Assembly (NCBI GenBank): GCA_947573795.1
Contig: CANPHE010000003.1
Location: 39,180 to 103,179 of the forward strand
Source of the DNA: an uncultured Alistipes sp.
Lineage (GTDB): Bacteria > Bacteroidota > Bacteroidia > Bacteroidales > Rikenellaceae
DNA length: 64,000 nt
Direction of reading: 5' to 3'
Position 1 is the stretch's first letter; each line of letters starts with the position of its first letter. A program made the position numbers and the translations under genes. The notes under the pieces were generated by a model, which worked only from the letters and a program-made list of their open reading frames with translations, was not told the DNA's origin and made no database searches. Positions 1-8,456 of the stretch are shown one piece after another.

Positions 1-4
1 ATAA

Positions 5-727
5 CTATTCCTTATCCCCCAGCTCCCGGCGTGAAACGGCCAGCGCGGCGATACTCACGCGACAATCGGGAACCGCACGCAGCATCTCGGCGGCACAGGA
101 CAGCAGCGTCGACCCGGTGGTCATCACATCGTCCACGAGCAGGACATGACGCCCCGCCAACCGCTCGGGATGGCGCACGGCGAAGGCTCCTTCGACATTC
201 CCGGCCCGCTCGCGGCGGGGTTTGAGCGCCTGCGAAGCCGTATTGCGACGGCGGCGGACACTGCGCCGGTCCACCTCTGCGCCCAATTGCGCAGCAATCC
301 CCTCGGCGATATATTCCGACTGGTTGTACCCGCGCCGCAGCCGTTTGAGCGGTTGCAGCGGCATCGGTATCACCTTATCCACATCGTCGTACAACCCGCT
401 GCGGGCCAGCTCGCTGCCATACCATTCGCCCAGGACGCGGGCCGTGCTCCACGCACCGCGGTATTTGAATCCGTGGATCGAGTCGCGCCATCCGCTCGCA
501 TGACGGAAGAAAAGAAATCCCGAAGCGCGATAGACGGGCACCAAGCCCCAACACTTGCGGGCGACCGGATTGTCGACCTCGTGCCAGTAGCCCGTAAGCG
601 GTGCGGTCATGCGGCAGAGCGTGCAGATGCTCCACTCACCCTCGGCGAGCGGCTCTCCGCAGACGACGCAGCGGGGCGGAAAGAGGAGCGCGCAAAGGTC
701 GCTCCACAAATCATTGAGGATCGACAT
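5..727 (-). CDS. comF: ComF family phosphoribosyltransferase-like protein
   Basis: 240-aa protein of the ComF/amidophosphoribosyltransferase-like family. Family members are linked to DNA uptake and, through association with PriA, to replication restart. An N-terminal zinc-ribbon-like module has paired cysteines at C20/C23 and C35/C38. The family motif RRGYNQ is at about 131-136, and a PRPP-binding loop (VLLVDDVMTTGST) is at about 195-207. The length is normal and the gene is complete. Its first 17 bases overlap the 3' end of priA, so the two are translationally coupled. The biochemical activity of ComF is not firmly established even in model species. The identification is strong and the function is inferred. 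Confidence 0.93.
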   Translation of the reverse strand: MSILNDLWSDLCALLFPPRCVVCGEPLAEGEWSICTLCRMTAPLTGYWHEVDNPVARKCWGLVPVYRASGFLFFRHASGWRDSIHGFKYRGAWSTARVLGEWYGSELARSGLYDDVDKVIPMPLQPLKRLRRGYNQSEYIAEGIAAQLGAEVDRRSVRRRRNTASQALKPRRERAGNVEGAFAVRHPERLAGRHVLLVDDVMTTGSTLLSCAAEMLRAVPDCRVSIAALAVSRRELGDKE

Positions 728-2969
728 TGACCGAAACGACGATATTGCGGTATTCGGCTCGCGCCGAGAAGGTTTTCAATTCCGCGGCAAGCAGTTCGCG
801 CGCCCGGGCCGCCGAAGCGCCGCTTTCGATCTTGAGCAGCAGCCCGACGAGGTATTCGCCGCGAATCCGGTCGACGGGAGGCGCCATGGGCCCCAGCACG
901 CGGCGGCCGAAACGGCTGCGCAGCCGCACGGCCAGATCGCCGACCCCCTGCCGGAGTATCGCGGCATCGCGGTGGCGCAGCGTGAGGGAGATCAATCGGG
1001 CATAAGGCGGATAGAAAAACGCCTGCCGCTCGGCCAGTTGCGTGCGGGCCATCGCCTCGTAATCGCCTGCGGCGACCTGCCGGATGACGGGATGCCCCGG
1101 CTCGGCGGTCTGAATGACGACCACCCCGCCCTCGGCACGGCGTCCGGCGCGCCCGGCGACCTGCATCATGAGCTGAAAAGCCCGTTCGGCCGCCCGAAAA
1201 TCGGGGCTGTTCACCAGGTTGTCGGCATTAAGGATGCCCACTAAGCTCACGCCGCCGAAGTCGAAACCCTTGGTTATCATCTGCGTACCGACCAGAATAT
1301 CGGTCTTGCGAGCCTCGAAATCCGCAACGATGGCACTGAAAGCCCGCTCGGAAGTGATGCTGTCTCGGTCGAGCCGGGCTACGCGCGCTTCGGGGAAGAT
1401 CCGGGCGATCTCCTCCTCGATCTTCTCCGTACCGAAACCCATCGGCACGACGTCCGTAACGCGACACGACGGGCATTTGGCCGGAACCTCCTCGTTGTGT
1501 CCGCAGTAGTGGCAGACGAGCCGGCCGCTGCTCTTGTGATAGGTCAGCGTCACGTTGCAGTTGGGACAACGGGCCGTCCAGCCGCACTGGGAACACTCGA
1601 CGTAGGGCGAAAATCCGCGTCGGTTCTGAAACAGCATCGCCTGCTCGCCGCGGTCGAGCGTCTCGCCGAGGCGGTCGAGCAGCAGCTTGTTGAAATGGGC
1701 CTTGCGCTCGCCCCGCCGTGCGGCCCGCAGGGTGTCGGAAATAAGGATTTCGGGCGGACGCGCAGCACCGTAACGCTGCGAGAGCGTCGCCAGCCCGTAT
1801 TTCCCGCCCCGAGCGTTGAGCCACGTCTCGAGCGACGGCGTGGCACTCCCGAGCAGCGTATGGCCGCCCGAAAGACGGGCCATCACCACGGCGCAGTCGC
1901 GGGCGTTGTAGCGCGGCGCAGGATCGCTCTGCTTGTAGCTGGCATCGTGCTCCTCGTCGACAACGATCAATTGCAGCCGCCTGAGCGGCAGGAAGATCGA
2001 CGAGCGCACCCCCACGACGAACTCACCCCCTTGCGCACGATTGAGCCGCAGGTAGGTCTCCGTACGCCGCTGGGCCGTAAGTTTCGAATGGTAGGGGGTC
2101 ACACGGCTGCCGAAAATACGCTCCATGCGGGCGATCAGCTGGGCCGTCAGGGCGATTTCGGGCACCAGCAGCAGCACGTCGCCGCCGCGTGCCAGTACGC
2201 GGGCGATCAGGTGAATATAGATTTCGGTCTTTCCCGAGCCGGTGATTCCGTGCAGCAGAGCCGTGCTTTTACCTCCGGCGAAAGCCGCATCGAGCGCGTC
2301 GAGGGCCTGTCGCTGCGCCGGCGAAAGCTCCGGCAACCGGAAAGCCGAACCGCCGCGTTCGACGGTACGTTCGCGCTCCGTCGCCACGAGGTAGCCCTTG
2401 CGTTCGAGGGCCTGCAACACGGCATAATCCGCGCGCAGCAGCCGTCGCGCCACCTCGCCCGTCGAGATGCGCGTTTCGTCGCCCGCCGTAGCGATTTCGA
2501 GCAGCGCCTCGTACTGCTTCGGCGCCCGACGCTCCAGTTTGTCGCACACCTCGTGGAAATGCTCCTCCTCCCGAAGGGCGGGAGCGAGTGCTATGTAGCG
2601 TTCCGTGCGGGGACGATACTCCTCGCGCAGAAACTCCTGCTCGCTGTCGGCCGAGGGCTTCATCAGCGCCGGAAGCGCCACGCGCATCACCTCGCCGACC
2701 GTACACATATAATACGACGCAACCCACTCCCACAACGCGCGTTGCCCGGTGTCGAGCAGCGGCCGGTCGTAGAGCGGGCGGAGTACGGATTTGATGTTTT
2801 TGAAGGAAGGGCGCTCGCCGTGCAGACGCCAGACGATACCCGTATAGTATTTGCGCAGTCCGAACTGCACGACGACAGCCTGTCCCTCCGCCACCTCCAT
2901 CCCCTCCGGGACGGCGAACGTATAGGCGGGCTGCGCCAGCGGCAGTACGATGTCGGCGAAGCGCTCCAT
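711..2969 (-). CDS. priA: Primosomal protein N' (replication restart helicase PriA)
   Basis: 752-aa superfamily 2 3'-5' helicase that reloads the replicative helicase at stalled forks. Visible are the N-terminal 3' DNA-binding region, Walker A GITGSGKT at about 241-248, the DEEH box at about 338-341, and a cysteine-rich zinc-binding insertion beginning C459/C462/C468/C471 with further CxxC pairs. The reading frame stays open 54 codons upstream. I chose the ATG at 2969 because MERFADIVLP matches PriA N-termini and its A overlaps the TGA of the upstream gene (TGATG). It overlaps comF by 17 bases at its 3' end. The cytosolic partner would be DnaB, encoded at 8743 in this window. Confidence 0.96.
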   Translation of the reverse strand: MERFADIVLPLAQPAYTFAVPEGMEVAEGQAVVVQFGLRKYYTGIVWRLHGERPSFKNIKSVLRPLYDRPLLDTGQRALWEWVASYYMCTVGEVMRVALPALMKPSADSEQEFLREEYRPRTERYIALAPALREEEHFHEVCDKLERRAPKQYEALLEIATAGDETRISTGEVARRLLRADYAVLQALERKGYLVATERERTVERGGSAFRLPELSPAQRQALDALDAAFAGGKSTALLHGITGSGKTEIYIHLIARVLARGGDVLLLVPEIALTAQLIARMERIFGSRVTPYHSKLTAQRRTETYLRLNRAQGGEFVVGVRSSIFLPLRRLQLIVVDEEHDASYKQSDPAPRYNARDCAVVMARLSGGHTLLGSATPSLETWLNARGGKYGLATLSQRYGAARPPEILISDTLRAARRGERKAHFNKLLLDRLGETLDRGEQAMLFQNRRGFSPYVECSQCGWTARCPNCNVTLTYHKSSGRLVCHYCGHNEEVPAKCPSCRVTDVVPMGFGTEKIEEEIARIFPEARVARLDRDSITSERAFSAIVADFEARKTDILVGTQMITKGFDFGGVSLVGILNADNLVNSPDFRAAERAFQLMMQVAGRAGRRAEGGVVVIQTAEPGHPVIRQVAAGDYEAMARTQLAERQAFFYPPYARLISLTLRHRDAAILRQGVGDLAVRLRSRFGRRVLGPMAPPVDRIRGEYLVGLLLKIESGASAARARELLAAELKTFSARAEYRNIVVSVNVDPQ

Positions 2970-3859
2970 CAACACTTCAGCGCTTCGAAGCCCTTGCCGT
3001 AGACACCCATCACGGAACCGACGGTGATGAAGGCGTCGGGATCGACGCTCTTGACGAACTTGAGCACCATCGAGGTTTCGCGCTTGCGGCAGACGACCAT
3101 CACCACCTTCGTGCAGTGTTTCGAGTACCACCCTTGCGCGTCGAGCAGCGTGACGCCCCGATGGGCGTTATTGGCGATGGCGTCGGCCATTTTTTCGTAA
3201 TCGTGCGTGACGATCAACACCTGGCTCGACTGCTGGTTGCCCGCCATAATCATGTCGACGGTATACCCCACGACGGCCGTCATGACGTAGCCGTAGATCA
3301 CCGTATCGATGTGGAATCCGACGAGCAACGTTCCGGCGATGATGACGAAATCGGAGTAAATCAATATTTTGCCGTAGCTCACCGTGCGGTATTTGTTGAT
3401 TACCATCGCCACGATGTCCGTACCGCCCGTCGAACCGCCCTGCGTGAAGCAGATGGCGATGCCGCTTCCGGCCAGAATACCGCCCAGAATGACCGCCAGG
3501 ATACGTTCCAGGTGGAGGAAATCGCCGTCGGGAAGTACCGACTGCCAGAAGTTCATGCCCATCGAGATCACCACGACGCAGAAAATCGTCTTGATACCGA
3601 AATTCCATCCCACGACGAACCCTGCGACGAGCAACAATATCGCATTGATCGCCAACACCATCGTACCGATCTGGATCGAGATGCCGATATGTTCCAGCGC
3701 GCTGCACAGCACCAGCGAAAGACCCGCCGCACCGCCGCCCGTACCCTTGACAGGCAGGATACAGCCGATCCAGGCGAACGAGTACAGCATCATGCCGAAC
3801 GTCATGAGAAAGTACTCTCTGACCGTCTTCAGCACCGAATCCATAGTGATGGGTTTCAT
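2969..3859 (-). CDS. YitT family membrane protein (DUF161 plus DUF2179)
   Basis: About 296 aa. The first two thirds hold roughly five to six hydrophobic segments rich in Gly and Ala. They include a loop (STGGTDIVA) typical of YitT/DUF161 proteins. The last ~90 residues form a soluble DUF2179-type domain. Family members are inner-membrane proteins of unknown transport function. I chose the ATG at 3859 (MKPITMDS). An upstream in-frame ATG at 3931 lies inside the tandem repeat and would add a repeat-encoded tail. The gene ends one base into priA. A TATCTTTG -7 box lies about 30 bases upstream, inside the 75-bp repeat array. Confidence 0.88.
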   Translation of the reverse strand: MKPITMDSVLKTVREYFLMTFGMMLYSFAWIGCILPVKGTGGGAAGLSLVLCSALEHIGISIQIGTMVLAINAILLLVAGFVVGWNFGIKTIFCVVVISMGMNFWQSVLPDGDFLHLERILAVILGGILAGSGIAICFTQGGSTGGTDIVAMVINKYRTVSYGKILIYSDFVIIAGTLLVGFHIDTVIYGYVMTAVVGYTVDMIMAGNQQSSQVLIVTHDYEKMADAIANNAHRGVTLLDAQGWYSKHCTKVVMVVCRKRETSMVLKFVKSVDPDAFITVGSVMGVYGKGFEALKC

Positions 3860-3887
3860 GACAAGGGGATAATTAGCGGTTACCGTG

Positions 3888-3919
3888 CAAAGATACGAAT
3901 AAGCCGAGCGAAAAAGCAA
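3888..3919 (-). promoter_or_regulatory. Putative promoter of the YitT-priA-comF group
   Basis: The minus strand reads TTG (3919-3917), a 21-base spacer, then TATCTTTG (3895-3888). This matches the Bacteroidetes TTG/TAnnTTTG pattern. It would start transcription about 25 bases before the YitT ATG. The same arrangement recurs in the next two repeat units, so tandem start sites are possible. No start-site data were available. Confidence 0.55.
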
Positions 3920-4110
3920 GCTCGCTTGCATTTTTTCCGAGGCGCAGTATCTAAGACGAAGTCAAAGATACGAATAAGCCGAGCGAAAAAGCAAACTCGC
4001 TTGCATTTTTTCCGAGGCCCAATATCTAAGGCATAGCCAAAGATACGAATAAGCGAGGGCAAAAACAAGTTTACTTGTATTTTGCCGAGCGGGAGTATCT
4101 AAGACGAAGT
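3888..4110. repeat. Three tandem 75-bp repeats upstream of the YitT gene
   Basis: Units start at 3888, 3963 and 4038 (75, 75 and 73 bp), followed by the first bases of a fourth. Each begins with CAAAGATA, which reads TATCTTTG on the minus strand, a Bacteroidetes -7 box. Each also has a minus-strand TTG 20-21 bases further upstream. Units 1 and 2 carry a short dyad around GCAAGCTCGCTTGC (perfect at 3916-3929, one mismatch at 3991-4004). Unit 3 has diverged at the dyad. Because 75 is a multiple of three, the array is open in several frames and gives repetitive pseudo-ORFs. Confidence 0.95.
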
Positions 4111-5063
4111 CAAAGTAAGAAAATTTCGCCTTGGTAGGTATCGCGCAATGCCAATCTTTTTTCGAGCAGGGCCAACAACTGTTCGTTTCGCACACCGCCC
4201 CACACGGGACCGTGGTGGTAGCGCGGCGGCGCTTCGGAAGCGAAACGTTCGACCACCAGGTCGGGCCGCAGACGGCGCAGGATTTCGACGAAGAGATCGA
4301 GGTACTCGTCGAGCGTCCAGAACCGGAACTGCGACGGATCGGCGTCGTACTGCGCGGCCATCGCCGTGCCGCGAAACAACTGCAACTGATGGAACTTCAC
4401 CGACGAGAGGGGCAGTGCGTTGATCCGCTCCACGCCGCGCAGCAGCCTATCGTCCGTCTCGCCCGGGAGCCCGAGGATGAAGTGCGCACCGACGTGCAAC
4501 CCCCGCCGGGCGGTCGCCTCGACGGCCCGCTGCGCGCAGGCGAAATCATGCCCGCGGTGAATGCGCCGCAACGTATCGTCGTAGACCGACTCGATGCCGT
4601 ATTCGACGGCGACGTAGCGGTCGCGGGCCAGGGAGGCGAGCAGGTCCAGCTTCGCATCGTCCACACAGTCGGGACGCGTGCCGACGACGAGTCCCGCAAC
4701 GTCGGGGTGTGCCAACGCCTCGCCGTAGAGCGTCCGCAGACGCTCCACGGGGGCGTGGGTATTGGAATAGGCCTGGAAATAGACCAGGTAGCGCGACGCC
4801 GTGCGGTAGCGCGCCTGGTGGAATTCGATGCCCTCCTCGATCTGCTGCCGGATGCTTTTCGAGGGGGTGCAGTACGAGGGCGTGAAAGCCTCGTTGAGAC
4901 AGAACGTACATCCGCCCTCGGCGACCGTACCGTCGCGGTTGGGGCAGCTGAAACCCGCATCCACCGAGAGTTTCTGCACACGCCCGCCCAGCGTGCGGCG
5001 GAAAAACCCCGAATAGGAGTTGAACCGCCGCGTATCGCCCCAAGGGTAGATGCGTCCGCTCAT
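4110..5063 (-). CDS. Radical SAM protein, YhcC/TIGR01212 family
   Basis: 317-aa radical S-adenosylmethionine protein. The 4Fe-4S cluster cysteines are C40, C52 and C55, in the unusual long spacing C-x11-C-x2-C of the TIGR01212 (YhcC-like) family. A Gly-rich segment (HFILGLPGE) marks the SAM-binding half of the barrel. The length fits the family. Its substrate is unknown; members resemble Elp3-type radical SAM proteins. It starts 7 bp downstream of the nuclease gene at 5071, so the two may be cotranscribed. Its stop abuts the tandem repeat array. Confidence 0.9.
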   Translation of the reverse strand: MSGRIYPWGDTRRFNSYSGFFRRTLGGRVQKLSVDAGFSCPNRDGTVAEGGCTFCLNEAFTPSYCTPSKSIRQQIEEGIEFHQARYRTASRYLVYFQAYSNTHAPVERLRTLYGEALAHPDVAGLVVGTRPDCVDDAKLDLLASLARDRYVAVEYGIESVYDDTLRRIHRGHDFACAQRAVEATARRGLHVGAHFILGLPGETDDRLLRGVERINALPLSSVKFHQLQLFRGTAMAAQYDADPSQFRFWTLDEYLDLFVEILRRLRPDLVVERFASEAPPRYHHGPVWGGVRNEQLLALLEKRLALRDTYQGEIFLL

Positions 5064-5070
5064 AAATCGC

Positions 5071-6603
5071 TTACAGGCCCCAGTCCGAAGCGGTACAGGT
5101 ACTCTTCGGCGCGTTGGGAACGTTGACGAAGAAGGTGTGTCCCGTGAGTTTTTCGAGCTCCGCGATCGAAATCATGTCCTGCGACGAAACCCGCTTGCCT
5201 TTGAGCGCGTTGTTGTGGCAACGCACGAAGGCCGCGCACATCAGTTCGCCGGCCGAACAATCCCGGACCGACTTTCCGGTATTGCCGCGTTTGGTGCGCA
5301 GCACGGCATAATAGAACATCGTGGGACACGACACGTCGCTGCGGCCTCCGAATTCGATCTTCTTCGGCGAAGCCGTATTGCCGTATCGGTCGGTATAGCG
5401 TTCGAAGTAGGTTCCGATGACGACGTAGGTCGTATCGGCGCACACCTTGCCGTCGATCCAGTCTTCGAGGAGGTTCCATCCGCCGCCGCCCGTGTTGAAT
5501 CCGCTGCTGTACTGGGGCGCGATGTTGGTGTAATAAAACACCTGCCGATTGACCGACGAGGTAGCCAGACGTTCGGCCGACCCCAACATGTGTCCCTTGT
5601 TGCACCCGCCGCCCGTCGACTTGCTCCGGTACTGGATACCGCTCGGGATGTCGGGGTCCGTCGCGTAGGCGTCCGTACGGGACGCTCCGCTCTCGTAGCA
5701 CTTGTGACGCGGAGCGGCTACCCACACGGGACAATGGTGCGTAGAGCTGTAACATACCGTATAATTACGGGCGAGACGTCCTCCGACCCGGAAATCGGGG
5801 CACATATGATAAGCATAGTAATACTCGCCGCCCGCTTTCGAGGCATCTTCGGGAACCAGCTCGGGCCAGCCCGGGTATTTCGTATCTCCCGTCACGGTAC
5901 CGCCGCCCTGCGACGCTGCGGTCGTGAAGCTCTGCGCAGCGCTGGCGTAGATTGCGCCGTCGATCACGACATACAACCGGTAGGTATAGGTCGTCTGCGG
6001 CGAAAGGTCCGTCAGCACGGCGCTCTTCTCGCCCGCCGTAGCCGAAACATTCGACTTCAGTTCGGCACCCGAAGCGGATCCGCAAAGGAAATACGCCGCC
6101 GTAATGGTGCGATCGCCCGCATAGGTGAACGAACAGCGGATCGTAGCGCCGTTCTCGGTGACGTTCGCATGCGACGGCGTGCCGAACACGGGAGTCACCA
6201 CCGGATCGTCGCCGGGGCGCGTCTCCAGCAGCGCGGCGCCGCTCATGTAGCGCGCCGAGCCGATGCCGACGAAACCGTAAAGATTGTACTGTTCGCCGGG
6301 CGTGAGTCCCGTCAGGCGGCAGGTGAAGGTCCGGCCTTCGACCTCGGTGGCGGTGACACTGCGGAAATCGGCCTCGGAGGAGGCCCTCAACGATCCGAAC
6401 CAAAAACCTTTGGTCAAGCCGGCGAATGCGCCCAGGTCGAATTCGGCTTCGCAGGATACGAGGGCCGTCGTCTCCGTAGCCTCGATGACCACGGGCGTGC
6501 CGAGTCGGAATTCGGGCAGCTCGGCGGAGCTCTCCTCCTTGCAGGAGGTAGCGAGCAGCACGGCTCCGCACAACATCAGAAAGCAAAAATAAAACTTCTT
6601 CAT
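5071..6603 (-). CDS. Secreted lipoprotein with DNA/RNA non-specific endonuclease domain
   Basis: 510 aa. A lipoprotein signal peptide ends at C21 (LLATSC). Two fibronectin-III-like beta domains follow (about 30-130 and 130-235). The C-terminal NUC1-type nuclease domain spans about 245-510. The DRGH catalytic motif of the family appears as NKGH at about 335-338, keeping the general-base histidine, and a metal-binding Asn-rich stretch (NRQVFYYTNIAPQ) follows. Family members cleave DNA and RNA without sequence preference. The protein is probably anchored on the outer membrane and may scavenge extracellular nucleic acid. Acting as a toxin is less likely, because no immunity gene is adjacent. Expression with the radical SAM gene is possible. 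Confidence 0.88.
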   Translation of the reverse strand: MKKFYFCFLMLCGAVLLATSCKEESSAELPEFRLGTPVVIEATETTALVSCEAEFDLGAFAGLTKGFWFGSLRASSEADFRSVTATEVEGRTFTCRLTGLTPGEQYNLYGFVGIGSARYMSGAALLETRPGDDPVVTPVFGTPSHANVTENGATIRCSFTYAGDRTITAAYFLCGSASGAELKSNVSATAGEKSAVLTDLSPQTTYTYRLYVVIDGAIYASAAQSFTTAASQGGGTVTGDTKYPGWPELVPEDASKAGGEYYYAYHMCPDFRVGGRLARNYTVCYSSTHHCPVWVAAPRHKCYESGASRTDAYATDPDIPSGIQYRSKSTGGGCNKGHMLGSAERLATSSVNRQVFYYTNIAPQYSSGFNTGGGGWNLLEDWIDGKVCADTTYVVIGTYFERYTDRYGNTASPKKIEFGGRSDVSCPTMFYYAVLRTKRGNTGKSVRDCSAGELMCAAFVRCHNNALKGKRVSSQDMISIAELEKLTGHTFFVNVPNAPKSTCTASDWGL

Positions 6604-6645
6604 TTATCGATAAAACATGGATGAAAAAATGATTTCGGAAGGTTG

Positions 6646-7095
6646 TCAACGCGCTTTGGAGTCGATCCAGATCGTCACCGGACCGTCGTTTACGAGTTCG
6701 ACCTGCATGTCGGCGCCGAATTCGCCCGTCGGGACGCTCCGCCCGAGCAGTTCGGCGACCCGCGCCGTGAAACGCTCGTACAACGGACGCGAAACGGCCT
6801 CGGGAGCGGCATGGATGTAGGAGGGGCGATTGCCCTTGCGGGTCGAGGCCTGAAGCGTGAACTGGCTGACGACCAGAATCTCGCCCTCCGTCTGCCGGAC
6901 GTCGAGGTTCATCACGCCCGCCTCGTCGTCGAAGATCCGCAGCCGCACCAGTTTCCCGGCCAGGTATTCGATATCTTCGTCCGTATCCTCGGCACAAACG
7001 CCGACCAGGACGAGCAATCCCCGTCCGATCCGGCTGCGACAGACGCCGCCGATGGCGACCTCCGCCCGGGTAACGCGTTGAATCAGGATGCGCAT
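6646..7095 (-). CDS. dtd: D-aminoacyl-tRNA deacylase
   Basis: 149-aa cytosolic enzyme that hydrolyses D-amino acids, and glycine mis-charged on tRNA-Ala, from tRNA. Family hallmarks visible are the start MRILIQRVTRA, the active-site segment SQFTLQASTRKGNRPS, and the C-terminal GPVTIWIDSK containing the Gly-Pro pair that enforces chirality. The length is typical (about 145-150 aa). It starts only 3 bp after the RluA-type gene stops, so the two probably share a transcript. Confidence 0.96.
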   Translation of the reverse strand: MRILIQRVTRAEVAIGGVCRSRIGRGLLVLVGVCAEDTDEDIEYLAGKLVRLRIFDDEAGVMNLDVRQTEGEILVVSQFTLQASTRKGNRPSYIHAAPEAVSRPLYERFTARVAELLGRSVPTGEFGADMQVELVNDGPVTIWIDSKAR

Positions 7096-7098
7096 GGC

Positions 7099-7785
7099 TC
7101 AGCAGTTTTCGAAATAAGCCCACAGGTTGTCGCCCGCCGGGACGGGAGCCGTCACGCGGATCACCTCGCCCCGCACCGGATGCACGAACTCCACGCTGCG
7201 CGAATGCAGGGAGATGCCGCCTCCGGGCAGCGAACGCTTCGCGCCGTATTTCAGGTCGCCGCGAATCGGGCACCCGACAGCCGAAAGCTGGGCCCGAATC
7301 TGGTGGTGGCGCCCCGTCAGCAACTCGACCTCGACCAGCGTATAGCGTGCCGAGGCGCCGAGCGTCGCATAGCGCAGCCGCGCCAGCTTGGCATCGCCCT
7401 TCGGCGAGACATAGGCCCGCGAACGGTTCGTACGGCCGTCGCGCAGGATGTAGTGATCGAGCTGACCGCTCTCGGGATCGGGCGTCCGCTCCGTAAGGGC
7501 CCAGTAGGTCTTGCGGATGCGGCCCTCGCGGATCATTTCGTTGAGCCGTACCAGCGCCTTGGAGGTTTTGGCGAAGATCACCGCGCCGCTCACCGGGCGG
7601 TCGATGCGGTGCACGACACCCAGAAATACGGCTCCGGGCTTGGCATCGCGCTCCTTGATGAAGGCCTTGATCCGATCTTCGAGGGCGCTCTCGCCCGAAG
7701 GATCGGGTTGAACCAGATCGCCGCAGTGTTTGTTGACGATCAACAAATGGTTGTCTTCGTAAAGAATATCGTTCGGGTCGAACAT
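7099..7785 (-). CDS. RluA family RNA pseudouridine synthase
   Basis: About 228 aa. It carries the RluA catalytic motif HRIDRPVSG with the nucleophilic Asp at residue 62, and the conserved LLTGRHHQIRAQ segment. There is no N-terminal S4 domain, so it is one of the short RluA/RluC-D-like enzymes; the target uridine (rRNA or tRNA) cannot be decided from sequence. The frame is open to 7938, but that extension runs through a dispersed palindrome. I chose the ATG at 7785 (MFDPNDILYEDNHLL), which matches family N-termini. dtd follows after 3 bp. Confidence 0.93.
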   Translation of the reverse strand: MFDPNDILYEDNHLLIVNKHCGDLVQPDPSGESALEDRIKAFIKERDAKPGAVFLGVVHRIDRPVSGAVIFAKTSKALVRLNEMIREGRIRKTYWALTERTPDPESGQLDHYILRDGRTNRSRAYVSPKGDAKLARLRYATLGASARYTLVEVELLTGRHHQIRAQLSAVGCPIRGDLKYGAKRSLPGGGISLHSRSVEFVHPVRGEVIRVTAPVPAGDNLWAYFENC

Positions 7786-7864
7786 GTCGTAGTTGTTGTT
7801 TACAATAATTTTTCCGGCAGGGGTTTTCGTGGTCTTTCTCGCAAAATGCAAGGCAGAACCTTGC

Positions 7865-7915
7865 CATCTTCGGCGGCTCGCGCCTTTGGCGCGACCGGCC
7901 CGGCCGCCGAAGATG
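7865..7915. repeat. 51-bp dispersed dyad element, copy A
   Basis: Perfect 13-bp outer inverted repeat (7865-7877 and 7903-7915, CATCTTCGGCGGC) enclosing a second small hairpin (TCGCGCC-TTT-GGCGCGA). The same 51-bp element occurs at 63433-63483 with three substitutions, two of which compensate within the inner stem. It lies between cdd and the RluA-type gene. It has no T-run, so it is not a classical terminator. Confidence 0.9.
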
Positions 7916-7942
7916 ATTATTCTGTCAGACCGACTCATAAAA

Positions 7943-7958
7943 CCCGGCTCTTAGCCGG
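7943..7958. repeat. CCCGGCT-AGCCGG hairpin repeat, copy 1
   Basis: Short dyad CCCGGCTCTTAGCCGG. Related copies lie at 25134-25150, 50972-50988 and 51045-51058, each in intergenic space and usually preceded by a few A or T bases. It is close to the 3' end of cdd, where it could act as a transcript-end hairpin. Confidence 0.7.
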
Positions 7959-7966
7959 ACAAGTCC

Positions 7967-8422
7967 TTACAAAACGAACGTAAACGGCAGCAGCCGGACA
8001 GCCGTATCGACCGCCGTAGCCGAACCGTTGCCGCTCATGATGACACGCATGGGCGATCCCTGGCGGCGTTCGACGTCGACCATCACCTGGCGGCACTGTC
8101 CGCAGGGGTAGCATTCCCGCTCGGAGGGAACCGAAGCGATGGCCAGCGCCTCGATCGGGTCGTCGGCATAGTTGGCCTGGGCGTAGAACATCAGCGACCG
8201 TTCGGCGCAGAGTCCCGCCGGATAGACTTCGCTTTCGAAGTTGCTGCCGTAGAGAATCTTGCCGCTGCGCAGCCGCGCGGCAGCCCCCACCCGGAACTTC
8301 GAATAGGGGGCGTGGGCGTTCGCGGTGGCCCGCTCGGCTTCGCGCACCAACGCACGGTCGGCCTCGGGAAGTTCCGCGAGCGAGGCGTAGTGTTCGTAAT
8401 CGAAAACAAGCTGCTTTTTCAT
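7967..8422 (-). CDS. cdd: Cytidine deaminase
   Basis: 151-aa zinc-dependent cytidine/deoxycytidine deaminase of the pyrimidine salvage pathway. The catalytic motif CAE is at residues 72-74, with the Glu as proton shuttle. The zinc-binding PCGQC supplies C107 and C110. NFES near residue 61 is the nucleoside-binding motif. The length suits the tetrameric class. Upstream on the minus strand a TACCTTTG -7 box lies at 8456-8449, so it is probably transcribed from its own promoter, divergently from dnaB. Confidence 0.95.
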   Translation of the reverse strand: MKKQLVFDYEHYASLAELPEADRALVREAERATANAHAPYSKFRVGAAARLRSGKILYGSNFESEVYPAGLCAERSLMFYAQANYADDPIEALAIASVPSERECYPCGQCRQVMVDVERRQGSPMRVIMSGNGSATAVDTAVRLLPFTFVL

Positions 8423-8448
8423 ACTCTTCTTTTTTCGGGCAAAGTTTT

Positions 8449-8456
8449 CAAAGGTA
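8449..8456 (-). promoter_or_regulatory. Putative -7 box of cdd
   Basis: TACCTTTG on the minus strand, a match to TAnnTTTG, about 27 bases before the cdd ATG. A clear TTG at the proper distance is lacking, so confidence is moderate. Confidence 0.45.

Noticed and set aside
2970..3131. Upstream in-frame extension of priA
   Set aside because: The extra 54 residues are the reverse-frame shadow of the YitT protein. The ATG at 2969 fits PriA N-termini and the TGATG overlap.
3880..4195. Several repetitive open frames on both strands across the 75-bp repeats
   Set aside because: They exist only because the repeat length is a multiple of three. The peptides repeat the same units, lack starts with any support and overlap the promoter-like boxes.
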